A program made the position numbers and the translations under genes. Shown piece after piece: positions 49,579-58,375 of a DNA stretch of 58,375 nucleotides (position 1 is its first letter; each line of letters opens with the position of its first letter). The DNA comes from an uncultured Oscillibacter sp. (GTDB lineage: Bacteria; Bacillota; Clostridia; Oscillospirales; Oscillospiraceae), in contig NZ_CANTJS010000016.1 of assembly GCF_947654275.1 (NCBI RefSeq), forward strand, positions 1 through 58,375, written 5' to 3'. The notes below the pieces were generated by a model. That model worked only from the letters and a program-made list of their open reading frames with translations. It was not told the DNA's origin and searched no databases.

Positions 49579-50004
49579 ATGAAAAATTTCCAGAACTATA
49601 CCCCGGAAAAATACGGCGGGCCCGACTATCAGAAGGTCGAGGACGGCATTTATTGGGGCCCGAATCCCTATTCCCTTTCGAGGCCGGGGATTGAGGAGCT
49701 TTTTGTTACGTCGCTTTCCTTCGAGATGGAGCCGGACCGGTACGGCGAGGAGGGCGGCTGTCCCCAGGACATCACCCAGGTTCCCTTTGAGGATATTCTG
49801 GACGACTATTCCGTGTTTGTCACCGATTTTTATGACGCCCTGAACCAGGAAAGCGACTGCACCTGTTATCAGGAATTCGGCGCCTTTGAGATCGAGAATA
49901 TCCGAAACCTCCGGGGCCTGATCGGCAAGCGCTTCTACGCCGTGTTCTGCGGGAAGGACGACCCGGAGGGCGGCGGTTCCGAGTACAAAATTGTCATCGA
50001 ATAA
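49579..50004 (+). CDS. hypothetical protein between the alanine T-box and alaS
   Basis: 141 residues, ATG behind GGGAGGTG. Acidic and cytoplasmic; MKNFQNYTPEKYGGPDYQKVEDGIYWGPNPYSLSRPGIEELF and GLIGKRFYAVFCGKDDPEGGG are distinctive, but no family is recognised. It is read from the T-box transcript and lies 35 bp before alaS, so it is co-regulated with alanyl-tRNA supply. An A/T-rich stretch (49515-49561) separates it from the terminator. Confidence 0.8.
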   Translation: MKNFQNYTPEKYGGPDYQKVEDGIYWGPNPYSLSRPGIEELFVTSLSFEMEPDRYGEEGGCPQDITQVPFEDILDDYSVFVTDFYDALNQESDCTCYQEFGAFEIENIRNLRGLIGKRFYAVFCGKDDPEGGGSEYKIVIE

Positions 50005-50039
50005 CTATCATGAAATCATTATTTTAGGAGGTAATTCCC

Positions 50040-52706
50040 ATGTCCCATCCCTATCACGGCCTCAACGAGCTGCGGGAGATGTTCCTCAGCTACTTTGAGA
50101 GCAAGGGCCACCTGCGCCTGCCCAGCTTTTCCCTGATTCCCCCCGCCAGCGACGCCAGCCTGCTGCTGATAAACAGCGGCATGGCCCCCATGAAAACCTG
50201 GTTCACCCGGGAGGAGGAGCCTCCCCGGGACCGGGTCTGCACCTGCCAGAAGTGCATCCGCACCGGAGACATTGAAAACATCGGCAAGACAGACCGCCAC
50301 GGCACCTATTTTGAGATGCTGGGCAACTTCTCCTTTGGCGACTATTTCAAGAAGGACGCCATCCCCTATTGCTGGGAGTTCCTCACCCAGGTGGTGGGTC
50401 TGGAGGAGGACCGTCTCTATCCCTCCATCTATCTGGACGACGACGAGGCCTTTGAAATCTGGAACAAGGACATCGGCATCCCCGCCCAGCGGATTTTCCG
50501 CTTCGGCAAGGAGGACAATTTCTGGGAGCACGGTGCGGGTCCCTGCGGTCCCTGCTCCGAGGTCTACTATGACCGGGGAGAGGAGCACGGCTGCGGCAAG
50601 CCCACCTGCACCGTGGGCTGCGACTGCGACCGCTATATTGAGGTCTGGAACAATGTGTTCTCCCAGTTCGTCAACGATGGCGAAGGCCACTATGAGGAAA
50701 TGACCAACAAAAATATTGACACCGGCATGGGCCTGGAGCGGCTGGCCTGCGTGTGCCAGAATGTGAATTCCCTCTTTGATGTGGACACGGTGATGAACAT
50801 TACCAACCAGGTCAGCGAAATCACCGGAGCCCACTACGGCGAGAGCCACAGGACCGACGTCTCCCTCCGGGTCATCACGGACCACATCCGTTCCGGCGTC
50901 ATGATGATCTGCGACGGCGTGCTGCCCAGCAACGAGGGACGGGGCTACGTCCTCCGCCGCCTGCTCCGCCGGGCCGCCCGCCATGGCCGTCTTCTCGGCG
51001 TGAATCATCCCTTCCTCCATGAGGTGGTGGATACGGTGATTCACGAAAATGAGTCCGCCTATCCCGACCTCCGGGAGAAGCAGGGCTATATCACCAAGGT
51101 TATCCGCACCGAGGAGGAGAATTTTGCCCGGACCATCGACGGCGGCCTCCGTATCTTCAACGACCTGCTTTCCGCCCACAAGCAGCGGGGCGAGACGGTA
51201 TTCTCCGGCGCGGACGCCTTCAAGCTCTATGACACCTTCGGCTTCCCCATTGACCTGACGGTGGAGATGGTGGAGGAAGAGGGCATGAGCGTGGACCGCC
51301 CCGGCTTCGACCAGCTCATGGAGGAGCAGCGGGTTCGGGCCAGAAAAGCCCGGGAGGCCCTGGGAGACCTGGGCTGGGCCGGTATCGAGTTCGGCAGCGA
51401 CGTGCCCGCCACGGAGTTCGTGGGCTATGAGCGGAACGAGACCGCGGCCACCGTGCTGGCCATCATCGTAGAGGGCGAGTTCCAGGACGAAATCGTCGCC
51501 GGGGCCGAGGCCACTATTGTGCTGGACCGAACCACCTTCTACGCCGAGATGGGCGGCCAGACCGCCGACCACGGCGTTATCATGGCTGGACCGAACCTCC
51601 CGGTGGAGCGGGCCTCCGCCGTCTTCCAGGTGACGGATGTGCAGAAAAACAAGGGCGGCAAGTTCCTTCACACCGGCCGTCTGCTGGAGGGCCGTCTGAT
51701 GACAGGGGATGCTGTCAGCACCTCCATCGACGCGGATCGCCGCACCGCCATCCGCCGGGCCCACAGCGCCACCCATCTGCTGGACGCGGCCCTGAAGAAG
51801 GTCCTGGGGGACCATGTCCACCAGGCGGGCTCTCTGGTGGAGCCGGACCGCATCCGCTTCGACTTCACCCACTTTGAGGCCATCACCCCCGAGCAGCTCA
51901 GCGAGATTGACCGGCTGGTGAACGACGCCATTCTGGAGGGCTACCCCGTCGTCACGGAGGTCCTGCCCATTGAGGAGGCCAAAAAGAAGGGCGCTGTGGC
52001 TATGTTTGGCGAAAAGTACGGCGACGTGGTCCGTGTGGTGGAGATGGGAGATTTCTCCATGGAGTTCTGCGGCGGCACCCACCTGGACAACACCGCCAAG
52101 GCCGGTCCCTTCCGCATCAAGTCCGAGGGGTCCGTGGCCTCCGGCGTGCGGCGGATTGAGGCCACCGTGGGCCGTTTGACTCTGGAGACGGTGAACCGGA
52201 ACCAGCAGATGCTGTTCCACGCCGCCCAGATGCTGAAAACCACCCCCGGCGAGCTGGAGAGCCGCATTGAGCAGCAGACCATGGAGATGAAGGAGCTGCG
52301 CCAGGCGCTGGAGAAGTTCAAGGCCGAGGCCTCTCTGGGCGAGGCCCGGAGCTTCCTCATGAGCGCCAAGGACGTGGGCGGGCTGAAGGTTCTCACCGCC
52401 CAGCGCAACGGCCTGGACGCCAATGCCCTGCGGAAAATGGGCGACTTCCTCCGGGACAAGGAACCCGGCGTGGTGGGCGTCATGGCTACGGTCAACGACG
52501 GGAAAATCACCTTCCTGGCGGTCTGCGGCAAGGACGCCGTGGCGAAGGGAATCAAAGCCGGCGACATCATCAAAACCATTACCCCGGTCTGCGGCGGCAA
52601 GGGCGGCGGCAAGCCCGACAGCGCCATGGGCGGCGGAACCGACCTTCTGAAGCTGGACGACGCGCTGGCTATGGTGGACGACTTCGTGGCCGGGAAGCTG
52701 GGCTGA
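50040..52706 (+). CDS. alaS: alanyl-tRNA synthetase
   Basis: 888 residues, ATG behind AGGAGG. The class II core (HPYHGLNELREMFLSYFESKGH, FEMLGNFSFGDYFKKDAI, GPCGPCSEVYYD and motif 3 GMGLERLACV) is followed by the editing domain with its zinc ligands, HSATHLL near 577 and CGGTHLDNT near 680, and the C-Ala oligomerisation domain ending GGGKGGGKPDSAMGGG. Slightly longer than E. coli AlaS (876), otherwise ordinary. Regulated by the T-box upstream. Confidence 0.98.
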   Translation: MSHPYHGLNELREMFLSYFESKGHLRLPSFSLIPPASDASLLLINSGMAPMKTWFTREEEPPRDRVCTCQKCIRTGDIENIGKTDRHGTYFEMLGNFSFGDYFKKDAIPYCWEFLTQVVGLEEDRLYPSIYLDDDEAFEIWNKDIGIPAQRIFRFGKEDNFWEHGAGPCGPCSEVYYDRGEEHGCGKPTCTVGCDCDRYIEVWNNVFSQFVNDGEGHYEEMTNKNIDTGMGLERLACVCQNVNSLFDVDTVMNITNQVSEITGAHYGESHRTDVSLRVITDHIRSGVMMICDGVLPSNEGRGYVLRRLLRRAARHGRLLGVNHPFLHEVVDTVIHENESAYPDLREKQGYITKVIRTEEENFARTIDGGLRIFNDLLSAHKQRGETVFSGADAFKLYDTFGFPIDLTVEMVEEEGMSVDRPGFDQLMEEQRVRARKAREALGDLGWAGIEFGSDVPATEFVGYERNETAATVLAIIVEGEFQDEIVAGAEATIVLDRTTFYAEMGGQTADHGVIMAGPNLPVERASAVFQVTDVQKNKGGKFLHTGRLLEGRLMTGDAVSTSIDADRRTAIRRAHSATHLLDAALKKVLGDHVHQAGSLVEPDRIRFDFTHFEAITPEQLSEIDRLVNDAILEGYPVVTEVLPIEEAKKKGAVAMFGEKYGDVVRVVEMGDFSMEFCGGTHLDNTAKAGPFRIKSEGSVASGVRRIEATVGRLTLETVNRNQQMLFHAAQMLKTTPGELESRIEQQTMEMKELRQALEKFKAEASLGEARSFLMSAKDVGGLKVLTAQRNGLDANALRKMGDFLRDKEPGVVGVMATVNDGKITFLAVCGKDAVAKGIKAGDIIKTITPVCGGKGGGKPDSAMGGGTDLLKLDDALAMVDDFVAGKLG

Positions 52707-52878
52707 TTTACCAGTTTTTTTGGGGGTCCGTCTCACCGGCGGGCCTCCCGGCCCCATGGACGGAGCGTGCCTGAAGCGGTCCGGGCGCACAGGCGTCCGG
52801 AACCGTTCGAGGGAGCAGAAAAAGGATGCGGCGAAGAGGCTGATAAAGCTGTATGCTGATAAAAAAGGAGCGTGCCAT

Positions 52879-53211
52879 ATGCTGATTGAATTTGACAAGA
52901 TGGAAACCGCCGTCATCCCCCAGATGCGGGGCGGCGAAAAGGAAGCCCGCATGGAACTGTTCAACGACGGAGCCTGCAAAATCATGCGGGGGCGGCTGAT
53001 TCCCGGCGCAACCATCGGGATGCACACCCATGACACCAGCAGTGAGATCATTTATATTCTCTCGGGGAAGGGCCGCATTCTCTATGACGGCGGCTGCGAG
53101 CCCCTGGAGCCCGGCTCCTGCCACTACTGCCCCAAGGGCCACGCCCACAGCCTGATGAACGACGGGGGCACCGAGGATCTATGCTTCTTCGCCGTGGTGC
53201 CGGAGCAGTGA
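52879..53211 (+). CDS. cupin-domain protein
   Basis: 110 residues, ATG behind AAAAGGAGCG. The two cupin motifs are IPGATIGMHTHDTSSEIIYILSGKG and LEPGSCHYCPKGHAHSLMN, with the H-x-H, E and second H as metal ligands. Single-domain cupins bind metals and small ligands; substrate unknown. The stop overlaps the next GTG. Confidence 0.9.
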   Translation: MLIEFDKMETAVIPQMRGGEKEARMELFNDGACKIMRGRLIPGATIGMHTHDTSSEIIYILSGKGRILYDGGCEPLEPGSCHYCPKGHAHSLMNDGGTEDLCFFAVVPEQ

Positions 53212-53821
53212 GCACCCGGGAGGATTTGGCGCGGTTCCGGGCGCTGGAGATTGATGCCTCGTCCATCGGCCTGGAACGGAGCGCCGGATTCAAGCCGTAT
53301 TTCTGCACCCCGGAGGGGGCGGAGCCTGTGGGCACCCTCGGCTGTGACGGCGTGCATTTCATCCTTCTGCCGGGGGACCAGCGGGTTTTCTGCGTGGACC
53401 CGGCCATGGGGGAAGAGGGGACCTATGTGCTGCCGGTGGGGGCGGATTTCCGGGAATTTCTCTCCTTCCTGCTGTACTGCCGGGACGCCAATCCGATGTC
53501 TCAAATCTGGTGGATGACAGAGGAGCAGTTCCGGGCCCTTCTGGCGGAGGACAGTGCCGCCAGGGAACGCGGAGACATTCCGGAATATTTCGCCGCCAGG
53601 GACGCCGCACTGACAACCGTCGCGGAGGCCTTCGGCCTGGAGCCCCGGGACCCCTTTGCCGCTGTCAGGCGGATGCAGAAGGCCTTTGACCCGGCGGGCC
53701 TGGTGTTCTCCGATGAATACTATGATGTTCTGGGCCTGGAAAATCCCAGGGGGACGGCTGCGGCTTCCGGAGCGCATCCGCATACCCTTGAAATCCCTAC
53801 GGAGACCGGAGGAGAAGAGAC

Positions 53822-53825
<4 letters not shown>
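53208..53825 (+). CDS. hypothetical protein
   Basis: 205 residues from the GTG that overlaps the cupin stop (GTGA). IGLERSAGFKPYFCTPEGAEPVGTLGCDGVHFILLPGDQRVFCVD and a long acidic middle (REFLSFLLYCRDANPMSQIWWMTEEQFRALL). The pattern recalls SMI1/KNR4- or SUKH-type immunity proteins but is not decisive. Followed directly by the DUF4250 gene. Confidence 0.65.
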
Positions 53826-54527
<702 letters not shown>

Positions 54528-54627
54528 GAGGAAATCGCGGACCTGACCATGAAGGAGATTCCGGAAGAAATCAAATACAAATAAAGTCAAAAAAGCCAAA
54601 AAAGTCAAAAACAAAGGAGGTTTTTCC

Positions 54628-54966
54628 ATGTCCGACTGCTTATTCTGCAAAATCATCGCCGGGGAGATTCCCAGCAGCAAGGTCTATGAGGACGACGTCT
54701 GCTTCGCCTTCAACGACATCGCCCCCCAGGCCCCCACCCATTTTCTGGTGGTGCCCAAGGCCCATATCGGCTCTGTCTCCGAGGTGGACGGGAGCAACAG
54801 CGCCGTGGTGGCCCACATCTTCGAGGTTATCGCCAAACTGGCCGGGGAACAGGGGATGGAGAGCTACCGCGTGGTTTCCAACATCGGGGAACAGGCGGGC
54901 CAGAGCGTATTCCACCTGCATTTCCATGTGCTCAGCGGCCGGGATATGACCTGGCCTCCGGGCTGA
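54628..54966 (+). CDS. HIT-family (HinT-like) nucleotide hydrolase
   Basis: 112 residues, ATG behind AAAGGAGG. DCLFCKIIAGEIPSSKVYEDD, PTHFLVVPKAHI and the histidine triad QSVFHLHFHVLSG are canonical. HinT-type proteins hydrolyse purine nucleoside phosphoramidates and acyl-adenylates. A/C-rich spacer (AAAGTCAAAAAAGCC) precedes it. Confidence 0.95.
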   Translation: MSDCLFCKIIAGEIPSSKVYEDDVCFAFNDIAPQAPTHFLVVPKAHIGSVSEVDGSNSAVVAHIFEVIAKLAGEQGMESYRVVSNIGEQAGQSVFHLHFHVLSGRDMTWPPG

Positions 54967-54985
54967 CGCCGGGCGCTTCAAAGGG

Positions 54986-55010
54986 AAAGGGACCCTCTGC
55001 GGGTCCCTTT
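54986..55010. terminator. hairpin after the HIT gene
   Basis: AAAGGGACCC (54986-54995) and GGGTCCCTTT (55001-55010); probable bidirectional terminator at the convergent end with ruvX. Confidence 0.65.
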
Positions 55011-55057
55011 CGCGCCCTTCCGCTGGTTTTTTAAAAACGCCGGCGGATTCGGGCTGT

Positions 55058-55477
55058 TTACGGCCTGTTTTTTTTATAGGTCAGATATCCCTCCAGAATC
55101 AGGGAGGCTGCAACGGCGTCCACCATTTTTTTCCGCTTTTTGGCGTTTTTTCCGGCGTTGAAGAGAATCTGATGGGCGTCGATGGTGGTGCGCCGCTCGT
55201 CCCAGAGGACCACCGGCAGGCCGGTGACGGTCCGCAGCAGCTCCGCCATGGCCTCCGCCTTTTCGGCCCGGGGGCCCCGGCTGCCGTCCATGTTGAGAGG
55301 GTGGCCCAGGACCAGCTCCTCCGCGCCGTGTTCCCTGGCCAGCGCAGCAATCTGCTCCGCAGCGGCTTCCGGGCGGTAGGCGGTGACGGTGGCGGTGAAG
55401 CCCGCCAGCAGTCCGGTGGGGTCGGAAATGGCGACGCCGGTGTGGGCGTCTCCATAGTCAATGGCCATAATGCGCAT
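55058..55477 (-). CDS. ruvX: RuvX/YqgF putative pre-16S rRNA nuclease
   Basis: 139 residues. MAIDYGDAHTGVAISD and LVLGHPLNMDGSRGPRAEKAEAMAELL, then VLWDERRTTIDAHQIL and a C-terminal DAVAASLILEGYL, are the RNase H-fold motifs of YqgF. It is thought to process the 5' end of 16S rRNA or resolve junctions. Stands alone. Confidence 0.93.
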   Translation of the reverse strand: MRIMAIDYGDAHTGVAISDPTGLLAGFTATVTAYRPEAAAEQIAALAREHGAEELVLGHPLNMDGSRGPRAEKAEAMAELLRTVTGLPVVLWDERRTTIDAHQILFNAGKNAKKRKKMVDAVAASLILEGYLTYKKNRP

Positions 55478-55649
55478 AGAGAAGGTCCTCCTTATGTGAT
55501 GGATTGCCGCGGCCCGGGCAGGCCGGATGCCTGACGTCTATTATATCCCATTGCGCCTGCCGGCGCAAGCGGAAGCGGCCCCGATGGGCCAAAGGGCCTG
55601 AAGCGGTCCGGGATGTCCTGATTTTTTGAAAATTTTGTGAAAAAAGAGG

Positions 55650-55678
55650 TTGACCTGCCGCCTTTTATGTGCTATACT
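55650..55678 (+). promoter_or_regulatory. promoter of rpmG-secE-nusG
   Basis: TTGACC (55650-55655), 17 bases, TATACT (55673-55678), 129 bp ahead of rpmG. Confidence 0.75.
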
Positions 55679-55806
55679 CAAATTTACCTGTGAGCGGGGT
55701 CTTTTTGTCGTGCCCTTTTCGCTTTTCGGACCACGGCGATGCAGTTCCCGGCAGGGAGGCAGTCGGCCTTCCCCGGAGGAAGGCCAATATAAGGAGGTGC
55801 CGTTAA

Positions 55807-55956
55807 ATGCGTGTAAAAGTGACCCTTAGATGCAACGAGTGCAAGCAGAGAAACTACAATACGATGAAGAACAAGAAAAACACTCCGGACAAGCTGGAAT
55901 TGAACAAGTATTGCCGTTTCTGCCGGAAGCACACGCTCCACAGCGAGACCAAATAA
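55807..55956 (+). CDS. rpmG: 50S ribosomal protein L33
   Basis: 49 residues, ATG behind [55 protein letters not shown] with both C-x2-C pairs, so the zinc-binding (C+) form. First gene of a unit with secE and nusG. Confidence 0.95.
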   Translation: MRVKVTLRCNECKQRNYNTMKNKKNTPDKLELNKYCRFCRKHTLHSETK

Positions 55957-55983
55957 TTTTTGAGAAAGGGCGTATCAAACAAA

Positions 55984-56193
55984 ATGGCAGAAGCGAAAAA
56001 GAAGGATCGCGGCCTTTGGTTCCGCGAAATGAAAAGCGAGCTGAAAAAGGTCGTCTGGCCCAACAGGCAGACCGTGACGAAGAACACCGGCACCGTGCTG
56101 CTCTGCTCTTTGCTGATTGGCGCGTGCATCTGGATCTTTGATTTCGCGGCGGTCTCCTTTGTCCAGATCATTCTGAGCGTCTTCGGCGCCTGA
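55984..56193 (+). CDS. secE: preprotein translocase subunit SecE
   Basis: 69 residues from ATG 55984 (MAEAKKKDRGLWF); an upstream TTG at 55960 is possible but unlikely. EMKSELKKVVWPNRQTVTKNTGTVLLC is the amphipathic part and LIGACIWIFDFAAVSFVQIILSVF the single membrane helix of the small Gram-positive SecE. Confidence 0.93.
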   Translation: MAEAKKKDRGLWFREMKSELKKVVWPNRQTVTKNTGTVLLCSLLIGACIWIFDFAAVSFVQIILSVFGA

Positions 56194-56205
56194 GGACCGG
56201 CGGAT

Positions 56206-56730
56206 ATGGCAGACAGCGCGAAGTGGTATGTCGTCCATACCTATTCCGGCTATGAAAACGCCGTCAAGACCAGCATTGAGAAGTTCGTGGTCGGACGGGG
56301 CATGCAGGATATGATCCTCAGAATCGAAATTCCCATGGAAACCGTCATGGAAATCACCGAAAGCGGCACTTCCAAGGAAGTGGACCGGAAGGTATTCCCC
56401 GGCTATGTGCTGATTAAGATGATTATGACGGACGAGACCTGGCACCTGGTACGGAATGTACGGGGTGTTACCGGCTTTGTCGGCACGGCCAACAAGGCCA
56501 TCCCCCTTACGGAGGAGGAGGTTCTGGCCATGGGCATGGAGAAGCACGAGATCGTGGTCCAGTACAAGCTGGGCGACCATGTGCGGATTGTGGACGGCCC
56601 GCTGGCCAGCTTCACCGGCATTGTGGAGGAGATCGAGCCCGAGAAAAACCGGGTCAGCGTCATGGTCTCCATGTTCGGCAGAGAGACGCCGGTGGATTTG
56701 GAACTGGACCAGGTAGAGGTCCTGAGCTGA
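56206..56730 (+). CDS. nusG: transcription termination/antitermination factor NusG
   Basis: 174 residues. WYVVHTYSGYENAVKTSIEKFV starts the NGN domain, and KLGDHVRIVDGPLASFTGIVEEIEPEKNRVSVMVSMFGRETPVDLELDQVE is the KOW domain. Starts 12 bp after secE. Confidence 0.97.
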   Translation: MADSAKWYVVHTYSGYENAVKTSIEKFVVGRGMQDMILRIEIPMETVMEITESGTSKEVDRKVFPGYVLIKMIMTDETWHLVRNVRGVTGFVGTANKAIPLTEEEVLAMGMEKHEIVVQYKLGDHVRIVDGPLASFTGIVEEIEPEKNRVSVMVSMFGRETPVDLELDQVEVLS

Positions 56731-56892
56731 CACATTGCGTCCCGGAGGGGACGCCCGCCGGAGGGCCGCCGGCCCGCGCGAGGGCGCGGAGGCGGAGACC
56801 GGCGCAGGTGGGAGGGAACGGACAGTTCCCGCCAGGGCGGTCGGGGAAACGGACCGCCGCACCACATTTCAGATTTTAGGAGGTGCCGTTTC

Positions 56893-57318
56893 ATGGCACA
56901 GAAAATTACCGGTTATGTGAAACTGCAGATTCCCGCGGGCAAGGCGACGCCCGCTCCCCCCGTTGGCCCCGCTCTGGGCCAGCACGGCGTGAATATCGCC
57001 GCCTTTACCAAGGAATTCAATGAGCGTACCAAAAACGACGTGGGCATGATTATCCCCGTGGTGATTACCGTGTACGCCGACCGTTCCTTCTCCTTCATCA
57101 CCAAGACGCCTCCGGCGGCTGTGCTGATTAAGAAGGAATGCAATATTGAGTCCGGCTCCGGCGTCCCCAACAAGACGAAGGTCGCCACCATTTCCAAGGC
57201 CTCCGTCCAGAAAATTGCCGAGATTAAGATGAAAGACCTGAACGCCGCCAACCTGGAGTCCGCCATGAGCATGATCGCGGGCACCTGCCGTTCCATGGGC
57301 GTCATCGTCGGCGACTGA
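56893..57318 (+). CDS. rplK: 50S ribosomal protein L11
   Basis: 141 residues, ATG behind [38 protein letters not shown] and the C-terminal [44 protein letters not shown] are standard L11. It lies 162 bp after nusG; the gap is GC-rich with several possible stems. Confidence 0.97.
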   Translation: MAQKITGYVKLQIPAGKATPAPPVGPALGQHGVNIAAFTKEFNERTKNDVGMIIPVVITVYADRSFSFITKTPPAAVLIKKECNIESGSGVPNKTKVATISKASVQKIAEIKMKDLNAANLESAMSMIAGTCRSMGVIVGD

Positions 57319-57436
57319 GCGCAGCCGGTACGGCGCAAATTTGAAGTAAAACGCGCCAACTGAGCGGCCGGAGACGGACCGCTCCATACAGTGGGAGGAA
57401 TCCATTCCGAAGAACCACTATGAGGAGGAAGTTACT

Positions 57437-58129
57437 GTGTTTAGAGGCAAGAAATATAAGGAAAGCGCCAAGCAGATTGATCGGAATACCCAGTATGAGG
57501 CCCCCGAGGCCCTGGCTCTGATCTGCAAGACTGCCAGCGCTAAATTTGACGAAACCGTGGAGCTCCACGTGAAGCTGGGCGTCGACTCCCGTCACGCCGA
57601 CCAGCAGGTCCGCGGCGCCATCGTTCTGCCCCACGGAACCGGAAAGACCGTCCGGGTTCTGGTGTTCACCAAGGGCGACAAGGTGGAAGCCGCCAAGGAA
57701 GCCGGCGCGGATTATGTCGGTGACATGGATCTGGTGGAGAAGATTCAGAAGGAAAACTGGTTTGACTTCGACGTGGTGGTTGCCAGCCCCGACATGATGG
57801 GCGTGGTGGGCCGCCTCGGTAAGGTCCTGGGCCCCAAGGGCCTGATGCCCTCACCCAAGGCCGGCACCGTCACCCCTGACGTGGCCAAGGCTGTGAAGGA
57901 GGTCAAGGCCGGTAAGATTGAGTACCGTCTGGACAAAACCAACATCATCCACTGTCCCATCGGCAAGGTCTCCTTCGGCCCTGAGAAGCTGGTGGAGAAC
58001 TACAATGCCCTGATTGGCGCCATTGTGAAGGCGAAGCCCGCCGCCGCCAAGGGTCAGTATATCCGCAGCTGCGTCGCGGCCTCCACCATGGGCCCCGGCG
58101 TGCGCATGAGCACCGCCAAGCTGGTGTAA
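57437..58129 (+). CDS. rplA: 50S ribosomal protein L1
   Basis: 230 residues from a GTG behind [46 protein letters not shown], and the RNA-binding [28 protein letters not shown], are typical. L1 and L11 form the usual pair. L1 often represses its own operon by binding mRNA. Confidence 0.97.
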   Translation: MFRGKKYKESAKQIDRNTQYEAPEALALICKTASAKFDETVELHVKLGVDSRHADQQVRGAIVLPHGTGKTVRVLVFTKGDKVEAAKEAGADYVGDMDLVEKIQKENWFDFDVVVASPDMMGVVGRLGKVLGPKGLMPSPKAGTVTPDVAKAVKEVKAGKIEYRLDKTNIIHCPIGKVSFGPEKLVENYNALIGAIVKAKPAAAKGQYIRSCVAASTMGPGVRMSTAKLV

Positions 58130-58139
58130 ATATGGCTGA

Positions 58140-58165
58140 AAGGGGGACGCAGGTCCCCCTTTTTT
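58140..58165 (+). terminator. terminator after rplA
   Basis: AAGGGGGAC (58140-58148) and GTCCCCCTT (58153-58161) then T4. Confidence 0.75.
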
Positions 58166-58240
58166 CATGTCTCACCGGCGCCGCCGCCTCAAGGTTCCGG
58201 GGTGGAAAAACACCCGTGTCCGAGGCGGCATTCCGCTGGG

Positions 58241-58375
58241 TTTCAAAAGCCTCCGGCTGAAGGCCGGAGGCTTTTCAAGCTTGATACGGCTGCCGGACGG
58301 TTTTTGCTGTCCGGCTGATTTTTTATAGTCACCGCAGTTGAAAAGAAGCATCCGCTTCTTTTCAACAAGTGCGGC
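58241..58375 (+). promoter_or_regulatory. structured leader, probably for rplJ (L10) beyond the window
   Basis: Two strong stems: AAAAGCCTCCGGC (58245-58257) / GCCGGAGGCTTTT (58263-58275), and GTTGAAAAGAAGC (58337-58349) / GCTTCTTTTCAAC (58354-58366), the latter enclosed by CCGCA/TGCGG. In Firmicutes the next gene is normally rplJ with an L10-binding leader; the gene itself is not in view. Confidence 0.5.

Overview
The window reads as a chromosome segment of a high-GC, spore-former-type member of the Clostridia, most likely of the Oscillospiraceae group (Flavonifractor, Oscillibacter and relatives). This rests on gene content: short-form HisG with HisZ, DUF4250, DUF3343/YedF, M56 sensors with BlaI, T-box control, a Spo0A-type DNA-binding domain and skin-like serine recombinases. 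Placement is by protein resemblance from memory; no search was run.

Layout. 1-1700: the end of an unknown gene, a serine recombinase that has lost its catalytic domain, and tRNA-Ser(CGA). 1966-9475: rRNA methyltransferase, lysA, a selenium/sulfur-handling trio (yedF, cysteine-desulfurase-like, DUF3343), a Nudix enzyme, a HAD phosphatase and a small metallopeptidase. 9816-11174: fumC. 11475-21767: a complete histidine operon (a hisZ-hisG fusion, then hisD, C, B, H, A, F, IE and J) with four or more passenger genes, including kptA. 22020-26500: BlaI plus a giant M56-M23 fusion receptor, then a DUF2089 regulator pair.

27537-34293 is the most interesting part. A gene for a conserved two-part ATPase (PRK06851 type) is split by a 5.69-kb element. 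The 8-bp sequence GCCCCACG stands at both junctions (27809-27816 and 33495-33502). Recombination between the two copies would rejoin the gene exactly in frame (356 codons) and restore the family's expected TSPHVIEP sequence. The element carries an ECF sigma factor, a DUF4367 anti-sigma-like protein, a secreted DUF6147-like protein, an XRE regulator, a stand-alone Spo0A C-terminal-type DNA-binding protein, a 45-aa ORF and a large serine recombinase that ends 52 bp from the right junction. Spo0A-box sequences (TGTCGAA) lie inside it, two of them in tandem exactly 10 bp apart between sigma and anti-sigma. I propose a skin-like, possibly development-controlled intervening element; excision itself is inference.

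34460-58375: rpoD-dnaG, a 4'-phosphopantetheinyl transferase, a second ECF sigma/anti-sigma pair, gdhA, a phosphoribosyltransferase, a membrane protein with an E2-acyltransferase-like domain, an XRE protein with glycine-rich repeats, TetR/yciI with a clear double operator, a T-box (alanine specifier GCC) leading into a small unknown gene and alaS, then cupin, DUF4250, CbrC, HIT, ruvX, and the rpmG-secE-nusG-rplK-rplA translation cluster ending in a leader for the next (unseen) ribosomal gene.
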